NCBI GenBank assembly: GCA_028821125.1
Contig: JAPPHD010000140.1
Span: forward strand, 1-55,071
Origin: Gammaproteobacteria bacterium
Lineage (GTDB): Bacteria > Pseudomonadota > Gammaproteobacteria > Pseudomonadales > Azotimanducaceae
Direction of reading: 5' to 3'
Length of the DNA stretch: 55,071 nucleotides
Part shown: piece after piece, positions 47,559 through 55,071 of the stretch
Layout of the letters: every line of letters begins with the position of its first letter
Position numbering within the stretch: position 1 is the stretch's first letter
Position numbers and translations under genes: made by a program
The notes under the pieces: generated by a model
Told to the model about the DNA's origin: nothing
Database searches by the model: none
Seen by the model: only the letters and a program-made list of their open reading frames with translations

Positions 47559-48782
47559 ATGAGTATCGCCGACAGCTTTCAGCCTGTGGGCGCGCCCTAC
47601 GATGAGGTCTATTCCCTGTATCGGCAGTCGCGCGAAGAAGAGCCGGTTTTCTATTCCAGGGATCTGCAGTGCTGGGTGGTTTCCCGGTACGACGACATCA
47701 TGGACATGCTCGCAGACCCCGTATTCACCAACGAGGGAACGCTCTCCGGCTTCAACTACGAACCGGAAACCGAGGCAATCCTGTCGAGCGGCATCAACTG
47801 GAACGCCACCTCGCACATCAATGGCGTGGAGGGCGCCGAGCACCAGCGCTTCAAGAAAGTCCTGGTGCCCATACTGTCACCCCTCCGGCTGCGTGCCCAG
47901 GAGGCCGCGGTCCGCGCGATCGCGGTCGAGCTGATCGAAGCGTTCAAGGACCGGGGACATTGCGAGTTCATGAAGGAATTCGCTTATCTTCTGCCCATCC
48001 TGACCATGTTCCAGTTCATCGGCTTCAACAAACGGGAAGACGACCTGGAACAGCTCGCCAGGTGGAGCGGCAGTACCTTCGCCATGTGGCTGACGCCCAT
48101 GCAGCCCGCCGAGCAGAAGGAATGCGCGCTGCAGGCCGTGGCGTACCAGCGCTACATCCGCGACAAGCTGAACGACCGGAGGCGGAACCCCAGGGACGAC
48201 CTGATGACCGAAATGGTCCTGGCGATGGACCGCGGCGAGATCGACCTGAGCGAAGACGAACTGGTGTTGATGTACATCTTCACCTTCATCGGCGCCGGCC
48301 ACGAAACCACCATGGCGCAGTTGGGAAACACGTTTTATCAGTTGCTGCTCGATCGAGAGCGCTGGCAGGCATTGCTGGACGACCCAAAGCTGGTGGACGA
48401 CGTGGTGGAGGAAACTATCCGCTACGATGCCTCGGTGGTCGCCTGGTACCGCCGTGTCGCCGAAGACACCGAATTCCGTGGCTTTCCCATGAAAAAGGGG
48501 GAGTTCGTCGTCATGATGTTCGGTTCGGGCAACCATGACGAGCGCAAGTTCGACGAACCTGAAAACTACTGTCCCGTCAGGCCGAACCGGGAACGGCCGC
48601 TTACCTTCAGCCGCGGGCGGCACTTCTGCCTGGGCGCGCCGTTGGCGAGGCTGGAAGTGCGGGTTGCCCTCGAGGAGTTCGCGGCGCGCCTGCCCGGCGT
48701 TCGACTGGCCCCGGGTCAGGCGATCGACATGGCGCCCTCCGTGGCGACAAGGGCGATAGAACGGCTCGAACTGCAATGGTGA
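47559..48782 (+). CDS. Cytochrome P450 (first)
   Basis: 407-residue soluble bacterial P450 from ATG 47,559, preceded by GGGGGAG; earlier in-frame starts lack a ribosome site. The I-helix reads FIGAGHETT, the K-helix ETIR (ExxR), and the heme loop FSRGRHFCLG with the cysteine ligand. It needs electrons from a ferredoxin, and the [2Fe-2S] protein at 22,943 is a candidate. It hydroxylates an unknown lipophilic substrate. Operator b lies upstream, placing it in the same presumed regulon as the Rieske and SDR genes. Confidence 0.93.
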   Translation: MSIADSFQPVGAPYDEVYSLYRQSREEEPVFYSRDLQCWVVSRYDDIMDMLADPVFTNEGTLSGFNYEPETEAILSSGINWNATSHINGVEGAEHQRFKKVLVPILSPLRLRAQEAAVRAIAVELIEAFKDRGHCEFMKEFAYLLPILTMFQFIGFNKREDDLEQLARWSGSTFAMWLTPMQPAEQKECALQAVAYQRYIRDKLNDRRRNPRDDLMTEMVLAMDRGEIDLSEDELVLMYIFTFIGAGHETTMAQLGNTFYQLLLDRERWQALLDDPKLVDDVVEETIRYDASVVAWYRRVAEDTEFRGFPMKKGEFVVMMFGSGNHDERKFDEPENYCPVRPNRERPLTFSRGRHFCLGAPLARLEVRVALEEFAARLPGVRLAPGQAIDMAPSVATRAIERLELQW

Positions 48783-48833
48783 GCGGGGTGACTCGCGGCT
48801 TGTTCCCGGAGCCGGCTTGCCGCGCAGTCGCCG

Positions 48834-50099
48834 TTACATCGCGCGCCGCGTGAACGTGACGGGCAGCGAGCGCGGGCCCCTGAACACGAACGTACCCCAG
48901 ATGTCCAGGTCTTCCTCCGCGATGCTCACCCGGAGATCGTCCATCCGGTTCACGATCTCACGGAAGGCGCATTTCATCTCCATGCGCGCCAGCATGGCTC
49001 CGAGGCACCGGTGCACGCCGGTGCCGAAGGTCAGGTGCTGGCCCACATTGGCGCGTTCGAGGTCGAAATCGTCCGCATTCGCGAAGGTCGCCGCATCGCG
49101 GTTGGCCGATGCCCAGCACAGGTAGATGAAACTGCCCTGCGGGATCCTGGTGCCGCCGATCTCACAGTCCGCCACGGCGACCCTGGGCAACTGGGGAACC
49201 GGCGGCTGGATGCGCAGGGTCTCCTCCACGAACCGTTTCAGCGCCCGCTCCTGGTCCTCCGCGGTCCGGAGCCTGTGCATCAGCTCGGGGTTGTTGGCGA
49301 GAATCAGGCTCCCCCAGGAAATCCCGTTCCTGGTGGTCTCGTTGCCGGCCGCGATCAGGGCAACGCCGCAGGAAAGCAGTTCCGTCTCGCTGAGGGTGGG
49401 GTTCTCCTCGTCGTCGATCTGCGCATGCACCAGGTCGGAGAGCATGTCGTCCCTGCGGTTGCGGCGACGCTCCTCGAACTGTTCGTGCAGGAAGCGGTGC
49501 ATGTCCATCATGTCTTGTGCGTAGCCGTACGCCTCCTCTTTGGTAATGCCGCGGCCGATGGGTGCGACCGAGGCGTCGGACCAGCGCTCCACGTCGTCGC
49601 GGCGCTGCCGCGGCACGCCGAGCATGTCGGAGATGACGTAGATGGCGGTGGGAACCGAGAACTCCCGAACCAGGTCCGCCTCGCCCCGGCCGATGAAGGC
49701 GTCCACGAGGTCGCGGACGATCGTGGCGATCTCCTCTTCCATCGCCGAGACACGGTGTGCGCCGAACGCCTGGTTGACCAGGCCGCGGCGGCGCGCGTGC
49801 AGGGGCGGGTCGACGTTGAAGTTGTCGCCCGCCCGGTGCGGCCCGAAACCCTCGCGGCGCATCATCTCGTCGATCTCGTCCTGCCAGGGCGGGCGGCCGA
49901 CGTTGTCGAGGCCCAGGCCGTTGGACAGCACGTCGGTCATGCGCGCGGCCTGCTTGATGTCGTCGTGACGCGTCACCAGCCAGGCGCCGGCGCGCTCGTC
50001 GAAATGAACCGGCTCCTCGGTGCGCATGCGCTCGTAGTAGTCGAAGGGCAGGCGGACGACATCCGGGTCGGTGAGAGATAGCTCCGCAAGTGTTTTCAT
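48834..50099 (-). CDS. Cytochrome P450 (second), CYP125/124/142-like
   Basis: 421 residues from ATG 50,099; the frame extends 17 residues upstream without a good site. The I-helix motif ALIAAGNETTRNGIS contains GNETTRN, a version well known in CYP124, CYP125 and CYP142, which hydroxylate the side-chain terminus of sterols and branched lipids. ETLR and the heme loop LTFGTGVHRCLG are intact. Similarity to these families is based on motifs only. It is convergent with the first P450 (about 50 bases between stops) and divergent from the TetR gene. Confidence 0.92.
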   Translation of the reverse strand: MKTLAELSLTDPDVVRLPFDYYERMRTEEPVHFDERAGAWLVTRHDDIKQAARMTDVLSNGLGLDNVGRPPWQDEIDEMMRREGFGPHRAGDNFNVDPPLHARRRGLVNQAFGAHRVSAMEEEIATIVRDLVDAFIGRGEADLVREFSVPTAIYVISDMLGVPRQRRDDVERWSDASVAPIGRGITKEEAYGYAQDMMDMHRFLHEQFEERRRNRRDDMLSDLVHAQIDDEENPTLSETELLSCGVALIAAGNETTRNGISWGSLILANNPELMHRLRTAEDQERALKRFVEETLRIQPPVPQLPRVAVADCEIGGTRIPQGSFIYLCWASANRDAATFANADDFDLERANVGQHLTFGTGVHRCLGAMLARMEMKCAFREIVNRMDDLRVSIAEEDLDIWGTFVFRGPRSLPVTFTRRAM

Positions 50100-50151
50100 G
50101 GTTTTCTCTGGACGGGCGACTACCCGCTGTTTATGCCGAATAGCGTACATT

Positions 50152-50174
50152 AACTAGACATTAGGTGTATAGTT
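50152..50174. promoter_or_regulatory. Inverted repeat (site c) between P450 and TetR genes
   Basis: AACTAGACA-TTAGG-TGTATAGTT: nine-base arms with one mismatch and a five-base spacer. The left arm contains the TAGACA half-site of the other operators, but spacing to the right arm is wider. It is 53 bases from the P450 start and 39 bases from the TetR start, the usual place for an autoregulated TetR site. Confidence 0.55.
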
Positions 50175-50212
50175 CAACACACTTCATGTTCGGCTGGGAG
50201 GGTATTCGAAAC

Positions 50213-50806
50213 ATGGCCGAAAAGCGCTCCTCACTGCGAACCCAACAGCGCGAGTTCACCCGTGCCCGCTTCATCGATGCGGGCGTCGAAGTATTCGCGG
50301 AGGTGGGTTTCCACAACGCGACCATCGACATGATCACGGAGCGCGCCGGGGCAAACCGGTCGACGTTCTACCTGCATTTCAAGGACAAGACCAGCCTCAT
50401 GCTGGCGGCCCACGAACGGGTGGGACCAGAGCGGAAGGCGACCATCGGCATGATCAACGCGATGGACGATCCCGATCTCAAGGAGTTCCGCGCCTGGATG
50501 GGGCGCCTCGCCGCGGACTGGGAAAGAGACCGCCGGCTTTACGAAGCGGTCATGCAGGCGCAATTGACCGAACCGAGCATCACGAAGAAGAACTACGAGG
50601 TCGTCTGCGAGGAATTGAGCGGCTACCTCTCCCGATTCGAGGGCAGGCAGCGCGAAGCGGCCGAGTACCGGGTGATGATGTTCCTGATGCAGTTCGAAAT
50701 GTACTTCTACACCACCATCTGCGAGAGCGGGGAGGAACCCTCGCCCAAGGCGCTGGACGCGCTGGCCGAGCTGGGCCTGTACGCGCTTTTCAACAAGACC
50801 GGATAG
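50213..50806 (+). CDS. TetR-family transcriptional regulator
   Basis: 197 residues from ATG 50,213 with GGGAGGG about ten bases upstream. The N-terminal helix-turn-helix spans about residues 15-60 (IDAGVEVFAEVGFHNATIDMITERAGANRSTFYLHFKDKTSL). The C-terminal ligand-binding part has no recognised subfamily signature. It is the only regulator gene in the accessory half and is divergent to the second P450 across inverted repeat c. It is therefore the best candidate to bind the TRGACA-N2-TGTCTA sites and to sense the substrate or a CoA thioester. Confidence 0.92.
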   Translation: MAEKRSSLRTQQREFTRARFIDAGVEVFAEVGFHNATIDMITERAGANRSTFYLHFKDKTSLMLAAHERVGPERKATIGMINAMDDPDLKEFRAWMGRLAADWERDRRLYEAVMQAQLTEPSITKKNYEVVCEELSGYLSRFEGRQREAAEYRVMMFLMQFEMYFYTTICESGEEPSPKALDALAELGLYALFNKTG

Positions 50807-50955
50807 CAATGGCCGCCCCGCGAATTCCGGCACCGTCCGGGTTCCTTCGGCTGTTGCGGTTTCATGCGGAGGCACGATCCGGTCCACTTTGACAAACACC
50901 GGTTTCCAGCCGGACCCATCTACGAATGGGCCGGGCTGGACGACATGGAGGACTC

Positions 50956-52227
50956 ATGCTCACCAAGTACGACGAATACCCCATACACCAGGCGGTGCGG
51001 CCTTTCAGTGAACTCCCGTCGACCGACCTCGGCTGGAACGACGGGTATTACTTCGCGATCTTCAACCCAGAGCTGAAAATCAAGCTGTTCTGGTGTCTGC
51101 GGGTACACCCCAACTCGGATGTCGTGCACGCATGGGCCGGGTTCGTGCGCAACGACCGCCAGCGCACGGTGCGCTTCAGCCGCGCCTGGAGACCGGACTG
51201 CGATACGGTGATCGGCCCTTACGGAATCGACTTCATCGAGGCGTACCGGCGCATCCGCCTGAGTCTGGATGCCAATGATTCGGGCTACGGCTTCGATCTC
51301 GAATGGCTGGGCATCGCCCCGCCTCACGAAGAGGACCGGCGGGTGTTTTCGGAAAACGGGCGCCGGGTGACGGACCAGTTGCGCTACGTTCAGGAAGGGA
51401 CGGCCCGGGGCTGGTTCGAGATCGATGGGGAACGCATGGAAGTGAGCCCCAATGCAGGCTGGGGAGCGTTTCGGGATCACTCCTGGGGCATCTACTTCTC
51501 AAGCCCCCCGATTCAGCCGGACCCGAAGTGGTTTCCTCCCAAGGTGCGGACCCGCGCCTTCGAACCGAATGCGCACATCGAGCCGGGGCGCCTGGCCTTC
51601 ATGACCTGGAACAACATTCAGACGGATTCGTTCTCGGGGATCTACTGGATCTACGAAGACGAGGACGGCGTCACCCACCCGGCGTGGACCTCACCGCAAG
51701 CCATGCAGATCGGGGGCGCCCTGGATTTCGGCTGGGACGGGCCGCGCCTGCACATCGTCGATGTCAGGCACGACTTCCGTTTCAACGAGGGTACGCGGGT
51801 ATTCGCCGGCGGCACCACCACGCTCACCGACGAGAACGGGGGGCAATGGATCAACGAGTACGAACGGGGAGGAGCCCCCTGGCTGTTCTATCCCTGTGGC
51901 CCGTGGCCGGGGGCCTGGAACGACGGGGGTACCTGGGCGACCTGGCACGGAGAAGGCGTCGCCATGCAGTGGGACGACATCGATATCTCCAACCAGCCGA
52001 TGGACTACCAGGCCTCTCCCGACATGCCCGTCGTCCGCGATCTGCTCGGTACGGAATACGAGTGCAAGCTGCGCGTCACCGATCCTTCGGGAAAGGTTCA
52101 TCAGGGAACCGGCCACCTGGAGCTGATTACGTTCGGCCGGCACAAGCGCTACGGTTTCGGTGACGGCTACCCGCCGGGCGGCGGCAGCGGCGGCGGCAGC
52201 GGGGGCAGCGGAACGTTCGAGACCTGA
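50956..52227 (+). CDS. Unrecognised 423-residue protein, possibly AttH/CrtC-like beta-barrel, with Gly-Ser tail
   Basis: ATG 50,956 follows GGAGG six bases upstream. No signal peptide is seen. The protein is rich in Trp, Tyr, Asp and Gly, with features such as GWNDGYYFAIF, WGAFRDHSWGIYF, FMTWNNIQTDS and GTGHLELITFGRHKRYGFGDGY. Repeated GxxxDHSWG-type blocks recall the lipocalin-like hydroxyneurosporene-synthase/AttH superfamily (terpenoid hydratases) and the DUF7064/7065 proteins of steroid clusters; this is a weak comparison. The C-terminus is PPGGGSGGGSGGSGTFET, an unusual flexible linker-like tail. Its function is unknown, but it follows the TetR gene in a catabolic neighbourhood. Confidence 0.75.
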   Translation: MLTKYDEYPIHQAVRPFSELPSTDLGWNDGYYFAIFNPELKIKLFWCLRVHPNSDVVHAWAGFVRNDRQRTVRFSRAWRPDCDTVIGPYGIDFIEAYRRIRLSLDANDSGYGFDLEWLGIAPPHEEDRRVFSENGRRVTDQLRYVQEGTARGWFEIDGERMEVSPNAGWGAFRDHSWGIYFSSPPIQPDPKWFPPKVRTRAFEPNAHIEPGRLAFMTWNNIQTDSFSGIYWIYEDEDGVTHPAWTSPQAMQIGGALDFGWDGPRLHIVDVRHDFRFNEGTRVFAGGTTTLTDENGGQWINEYERGGAPWLFYPCGPWPGAWNDGGTWATWHGEGVAMQWDDIDISNQPMDYQASPDMPVVRDLLGTEYECKLRVTDPSGKVHQGTGHLELITFGRHKRYGFGDGYPPGGGSGGGSGGSGTFET

Positions 52228-52300
52228 GCGGCGGGAGCACGCCCTGTGTTTTCGCTGCTGTTGACGAGCGCAGGTGTTTATTCACGAATGGGAGCGGCTT

Positions 52301-52756
52301 GTGATCACCGGGATCTACCACGTCAACGTCAATTGCACCGACATCGAGCGCTCGCGGGCGTTCTACGAGTTGCTGGGCTTCCGCGTCGTCGCGGAGTTCG
52401 AGGAAAAAGACAATCCGAGCCTCAACAAGGGCCTGGGCATACCCGCCTCGCACACGCAAGCCCTGTTCCTGAAAGCGGGCAGGGGCAGGGACGCGACCCT
52501 GATCGACCTGGTGCAATGGCGCCGGCCTGTGAGCCCGCCCAAGGGGGAGGTGGAGAAGGACATTGCCGCCCTGGGCGTGCCGCGCATCGCATTGAAAGCG
52601 GAAAACCTGCTGCGGCTATACGAAGACCTGAAAGCCAAGGGCGTCGAGTTTGTCTCGGAACCCCAGCAACTGGCGTTTCCGGAGTTCGGCACGGAACCCC
52701 TGTTCTGCGTGTGCCTGGACCCGGACGGCCTTCTGATCGAACTGGTTGAGGTCTGA
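52301..52756 (+). CDS. VOC (glyoxalase/dioxygenase-fold) family protein
   Basis: 151 residues from GTG 52,301, which has GGAG seven bases upstream; an in-frame GTG at 52,274 is the alternative. ITGIYHVNVNCTDIERSRAFYELLGF is a typical vicinal-oxygen-chelate start, with His7 as a likely metal ligand. The second half (EDLKAKGVEFVSEP, CLDPDGLLIELVEV) supplies the terminal glutamate. The usual histidine at the start of the second module is replaced (VPRIALKAEN), so the metal site may be incomplete. The reaction is unknown. It lies 73 bases after the preceding gene. Confidence 0.87.
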   Translation: MITGIYHVNVNCTDIERSRAFYELLGFRVVAEFEEKDNPSLNKGLGIPASHTQALFLKAGRGRDATLIDLVQWRRPVSPPKGEVEKDIAALGVPRIALKAENLLRLYEDLKAKGVEFVSEPQQLAFPEFGTEPLFCVCLDPDGLLIELVEV

Positions 52757-52846
52757 CCCGGTTTCATAGGGCGTACTGTTTTCTGTCGACGCACCGACGC
52801 GTTCAGATCACTCTGATCGAAGGAACAGGCCAAACCTGGTGTCCGG

Positions 52847-54895
52847 TCAGCCTCCCGGTTCCTTGAGGGTGAAGGCGATCAGGTGGTCGCCCTTGGTCGT
52901 GCCGTAGTAGGGGTGCCCGCCTGCCATGACGACCACGTACTGACGTCCGCCCGCCGCGTAGGTCATGGGTGTGGACTGGCCCCCGGCCGGCAGTTCCGCC
53001 TCCCAGAGTTTCTGGCCCGTCTCGATGTCGAACGCCCGGATCCGGTCGTCGGCGGTGGCGGCGATGAAGGCGAGGCCGCCCGCGGTGACGATGGGGCCGC
53101 CGGCCATCGGTGTGCCCATTTCGAGCGGCATTGGCACACCGATCCGATCGGCGGCGAGTTGCTCAATGGAACCAAGCGGCACCTGCCAAAGCAGCTCGCC
53201 GGTCCCGAGGTCCACCGCGCTGAGCCTCGCCCATGGCGGTTCCGTGCAGGGTGTGCCCAGCGGCGATGTCAGGAAGTACAGTTCCATCACGTAATCGGTG
53301 CCCGCCATCGGGAAGTACAAGTGCGAGCCCGAACCGCGGTTTTCGGAGTCGATCCGGTCCCGGGGGACGAGACGGTGCACCTGGGCCATGTGCAGGGTCG
53401 GGGTGATCAGGATTCCGGTTCCGGGCACAACCGCGCCGCCGCCCCAGTTCATGCCGCCGGCGGAAGAGGGGAAAACGACCGTTCCCCGGGTGCTGGGGGG
53501 CGTGTACATTCCCTCGCTGCGAAGGTCCTCGATCTGCCGCCGGCACTGATTCCTGTCCCAGAACGTGAAACCCCAGGCATCTTCCGGCCGCAATCCCTGG
53601 CCGACGAGGCCGGGTTGCATCGCAAAGGGTTGGGTCGGCGACAGCCATTCTCCCTGAACGTCGGTGGTCTGCGGCACCGGGCGTTCCTCGATGGGCAACA
53701 GGGGCTCTCCGGTCAACCGGTTGAATACGAACACCATGCCCTGCTTGGTCAGCTGCACGACCGCGGGAACCCGTTCCCCGTCGCGCTCGACATCCGTCAG
53801 GATGGGTTGCGCCGGCAGGTCGTAGTCCCACAGGTCGTGGTGCACGATCTGGAAATGCCAGCGAACTTCACCGGTATTGCTGTCGAGCGCCACCAGCGAA
53901 TCCGTATAGCGGTTCTCACCCGGGCGATAGTTGCCCACCAGGTCGACGCTGGGACTCGTGGTGGGCACGTACACCAGTTCGTTCTCCGGGTCGGCCGACA
54001 GCAGGCTCCAGGCGTTGCCGGCGCCGACCGGCCCGGCGCCGTCCGGGCCCCAGGTCGCCGCTGCCGGGCTGGCGTCGCGGGGCACCGGGTCGAAGGTCCA
54101 AAGCAGTTCGCCGCTCTTGGCATCCAGGGCGCGGACCATGCCGCTCGGCGCCTGCACCTGCAGGTTGTCCGCCAGGGTGGAGCCGAATACGGCAACGTGC
54201 CCCGCCAGGGCAGGTGGAGCGTGAATCTGCACCTCGTCGTGGAACTGCAGGTTGGGGCCGGGGTCCAGTTGCACCTCGCCGGGGGTGCCGTCATCGGCGC
54301 CGAAGTCCGGGCAGCGCCGGCCCGTACGGGCATCGACGGCGAAGACGCGCAGGTCCCCCGTACCCCAGAGCAATCTCGTTCTGCAAACGGCATCGGCGGC
54401 GGCCGAATTGTCGACATAGGTCGAGACGCCGCGGCACTTGACGAAGGTGTGGCCGAAGGGCGAGAACGCCACGCCGGGATCGAAGGTCCACCGCTCCTCG
54501 CCGGTGACCGGGTCCAGCGCCAGCAGCCGCCCTGTCGGCGTACAGGCGATGAGTGTGTCTTCCACCAGAACCGGCGTCGATTCCCAGGGGTTGAAAGGCT
54601 GTTCTCCGGCCAGAATGGCGTCGAGTTCGCCGGCCTGGTAGACCCACGCCACCTCCAGGCCTCCGACGTTGCCGCGATTGATCTGGTCGAGCCCGGACCA
54701 GCGTTCGCCGCCCGTGTTGTTGCCGTATTGCGGCCACTCGGTGTCGGCGGGCGGCTTGCCGGTTTCGGCTGGTTCGTAGGGAAGCGTCTGCGGGCCGGTA
54801 TTCCAGTACACCAGTACGCTGGCAAGAACGTAGATGACCACGGCGCCCAAGAGAACTGCAATCAAGGCCGCTACGGTTTTACGGACGTTGCTCAT
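52847..54895 (-). CDS. Membrane-anchored PQQ-dependent (quinoprotein) dehydrogenase
   Basis: 682 residues with one N-terminal membrane helix (about 9-31) instead of the four or five of glucose dehydrogenase. The eight-bladed propeller follows, with repeated DxxTGExxW motifs (DPVTGEERWTF, DAKSGELLWTF, DSNTGEVRWHF, DLGTGELLWQV, DIETGQKLWEA). HHDLWDYDLPAQP is characteristic of the glucose/quinate dehydrogenase group. It would oxidise an alcohol or sugar in the periplasm and pass electrons to ubiquinone. Its link to the cytoplasmic catabolic genes is by position only. Confidence 0.92.
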   Translation of the reverse strand: MSNVRKTVAALIAVLLGAVVIYVLASVLVYWNTGPQTLPYEPAETGKPPADTEWPQYGNNTGGERWSGLDQINRGNVGGLEVAWVYQAGELDAILAGEQPFNPWESTPVLVEDTLIACTPTGRLLALDPVTGEERWTFDPGVAFSPFGHTFVKCRGVSTYVDNSAAADAVCRTRLLWGTGDLRVFAVDARTGRRCPDFGADDGTPGEVQLDPGPNLQFHDEVQIHAPPALAGHVAVFGSTLADNLQVQAPSGMVRALDAKSGELLWTFDPVPRDASPAAATWGPDGAGPVGAGNAWSLLSADPENELVYVPTTSPSVDLVGNYRPGENRYTDSLVALDSNTGEVRWHFQIVHHDLWDYDLPAQPILTDVERDGERVPAVVQLTKQGMVFVFNRLTGEPLLPIEERPVPQTTDVQGEWLSPTQPFAMQPGLVGQGLRPEDAWGFTFWDRNQCRRQIEDLRSEGMYTPPSTRGTVVFPSSAGGMNWGGGAVVPGTGILITPTLHMAQVHRLVPRDRIDSENRGSGSHLYFPMAGTDYVMELYFLTSPLGTPCTEPPWARLSAVDLGTGELLWQVPLGSIEQLAADRIGVPMPLEMGTPMAGGPIVTAGGLAFIAATADDRIRAFDIETGQKLWEAELPAGGQSTPMTYAAGGRQYVVVMAGGHPYYGTTKGDHLIAFTLKEPGG

Positions 54896-55071
54896 CGCTG
54901 CGCTACTCGGGACTGCGGATGTCCCGGTGCTTGGTACTCCGGTGCGGGGCAGGATTCAGCGACCGGCTGAAGAATATGCCCCGGCGTCCGGCGCGCCGAG
55001 ACGAGGACGAGCAAGCAACAGACGACCGCTGGGAGAGAGCAGGTGTGCGGTACGGGTATCCGGCACCTTTA
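54896..55071. other. Terminal 176 bases, no gene seen
   Basis: Upstream of the quinoprotein dehydrogenase gene. It contains no copy of the shared palindrome, and no promoter can be named with confidence. Confidence 0.4.

Overview
The window reads as a high-GC gammaproteobacterial chromosome, judging by the envelope and replication gene order. It divides into a tightly packed core half (about 1-20,450) and an accessory catabolic half (about 20,500-55,071). No rRNA, tRNA or CRISPR array was seen. The genus cannot be named from the sequence alone; a free-living or host-associated marine gammaproteobacterium is only an inference.

Core half, all on the + strand: rseP-bamA-skp-lpxD-fabZ-lpxA-lpxB-rnhB-dnaE-tilS, then a probable promoter, then pyrG-kdsA-eno-ftsB-pcm-DUF368-nlpD. 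This covers outer-membrane assembly, lipid A and KDO synthesis, replication, CTP synthesis, glycolysis and division. Most neighbours overlap by 1 to 4 bases (TAGTG, ATGA, GTGA, TGATG), so several starts are fixed by coupling to the previous stop. Genes often present in this order elsewhere (accA, ispD, ispF, surE, and rpoS after nlpD) are absent here.

Accessory half: short operons on both strands encoding lipophilic-substrate chemistry. They include four intact SDRs and one broken SDR, two Rieske oxygenase alpha subunits and one [2Fe-2S] ferredoxin, two P450s, a Baeyer-Villiger-type flavoprotein, a KstD-like FAD dehydrogenase, an LLM flavoprotein, three SnoaL/NTF2-fold proteins, an acyl-CoA-synthetase-like enzyme, a crotonase homologue, a sulfotransferase with a DUF1214-like partner, two alpha/beta hydrolases, a VOC protein, a quinoprotein dehydrogenase and a TetR regulator. 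The mix suggests degradation or modification of a steroid-, terpenoid- or bile-acid-like compound. The substrate is inferred, not shown.

Two features tie the accessory half together. First, a palindrome of the form TRGACA-N2-TGTCTA lies upstream of at least six transcription units, with a variant between the TetR gene and its divergent P450. This looks like one dispersed regulon. Second, a dikinase-type phosphotransferase is split into an ATP-grasp protein (20,514-21,476) and a separate swivelling-histidine protein (39,860-41,548). Their summed length and domain content equal one rifampicin-phosphotransferase/PEP-synthase-like enzyme, an arrangement like phenylphosphate synthase. Small paralogous proteins of unknown function sit next to the ferredoxin and next to the Rieske pair.

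Traces of rearrangement (IS3 OrfA stub, truncated SDR, crotonase tail, DUF433 stub, an Rpn-type nuclease, a ParDE module, duplicated divergent promoters) mark the accessory half as modular and recently shuffled.
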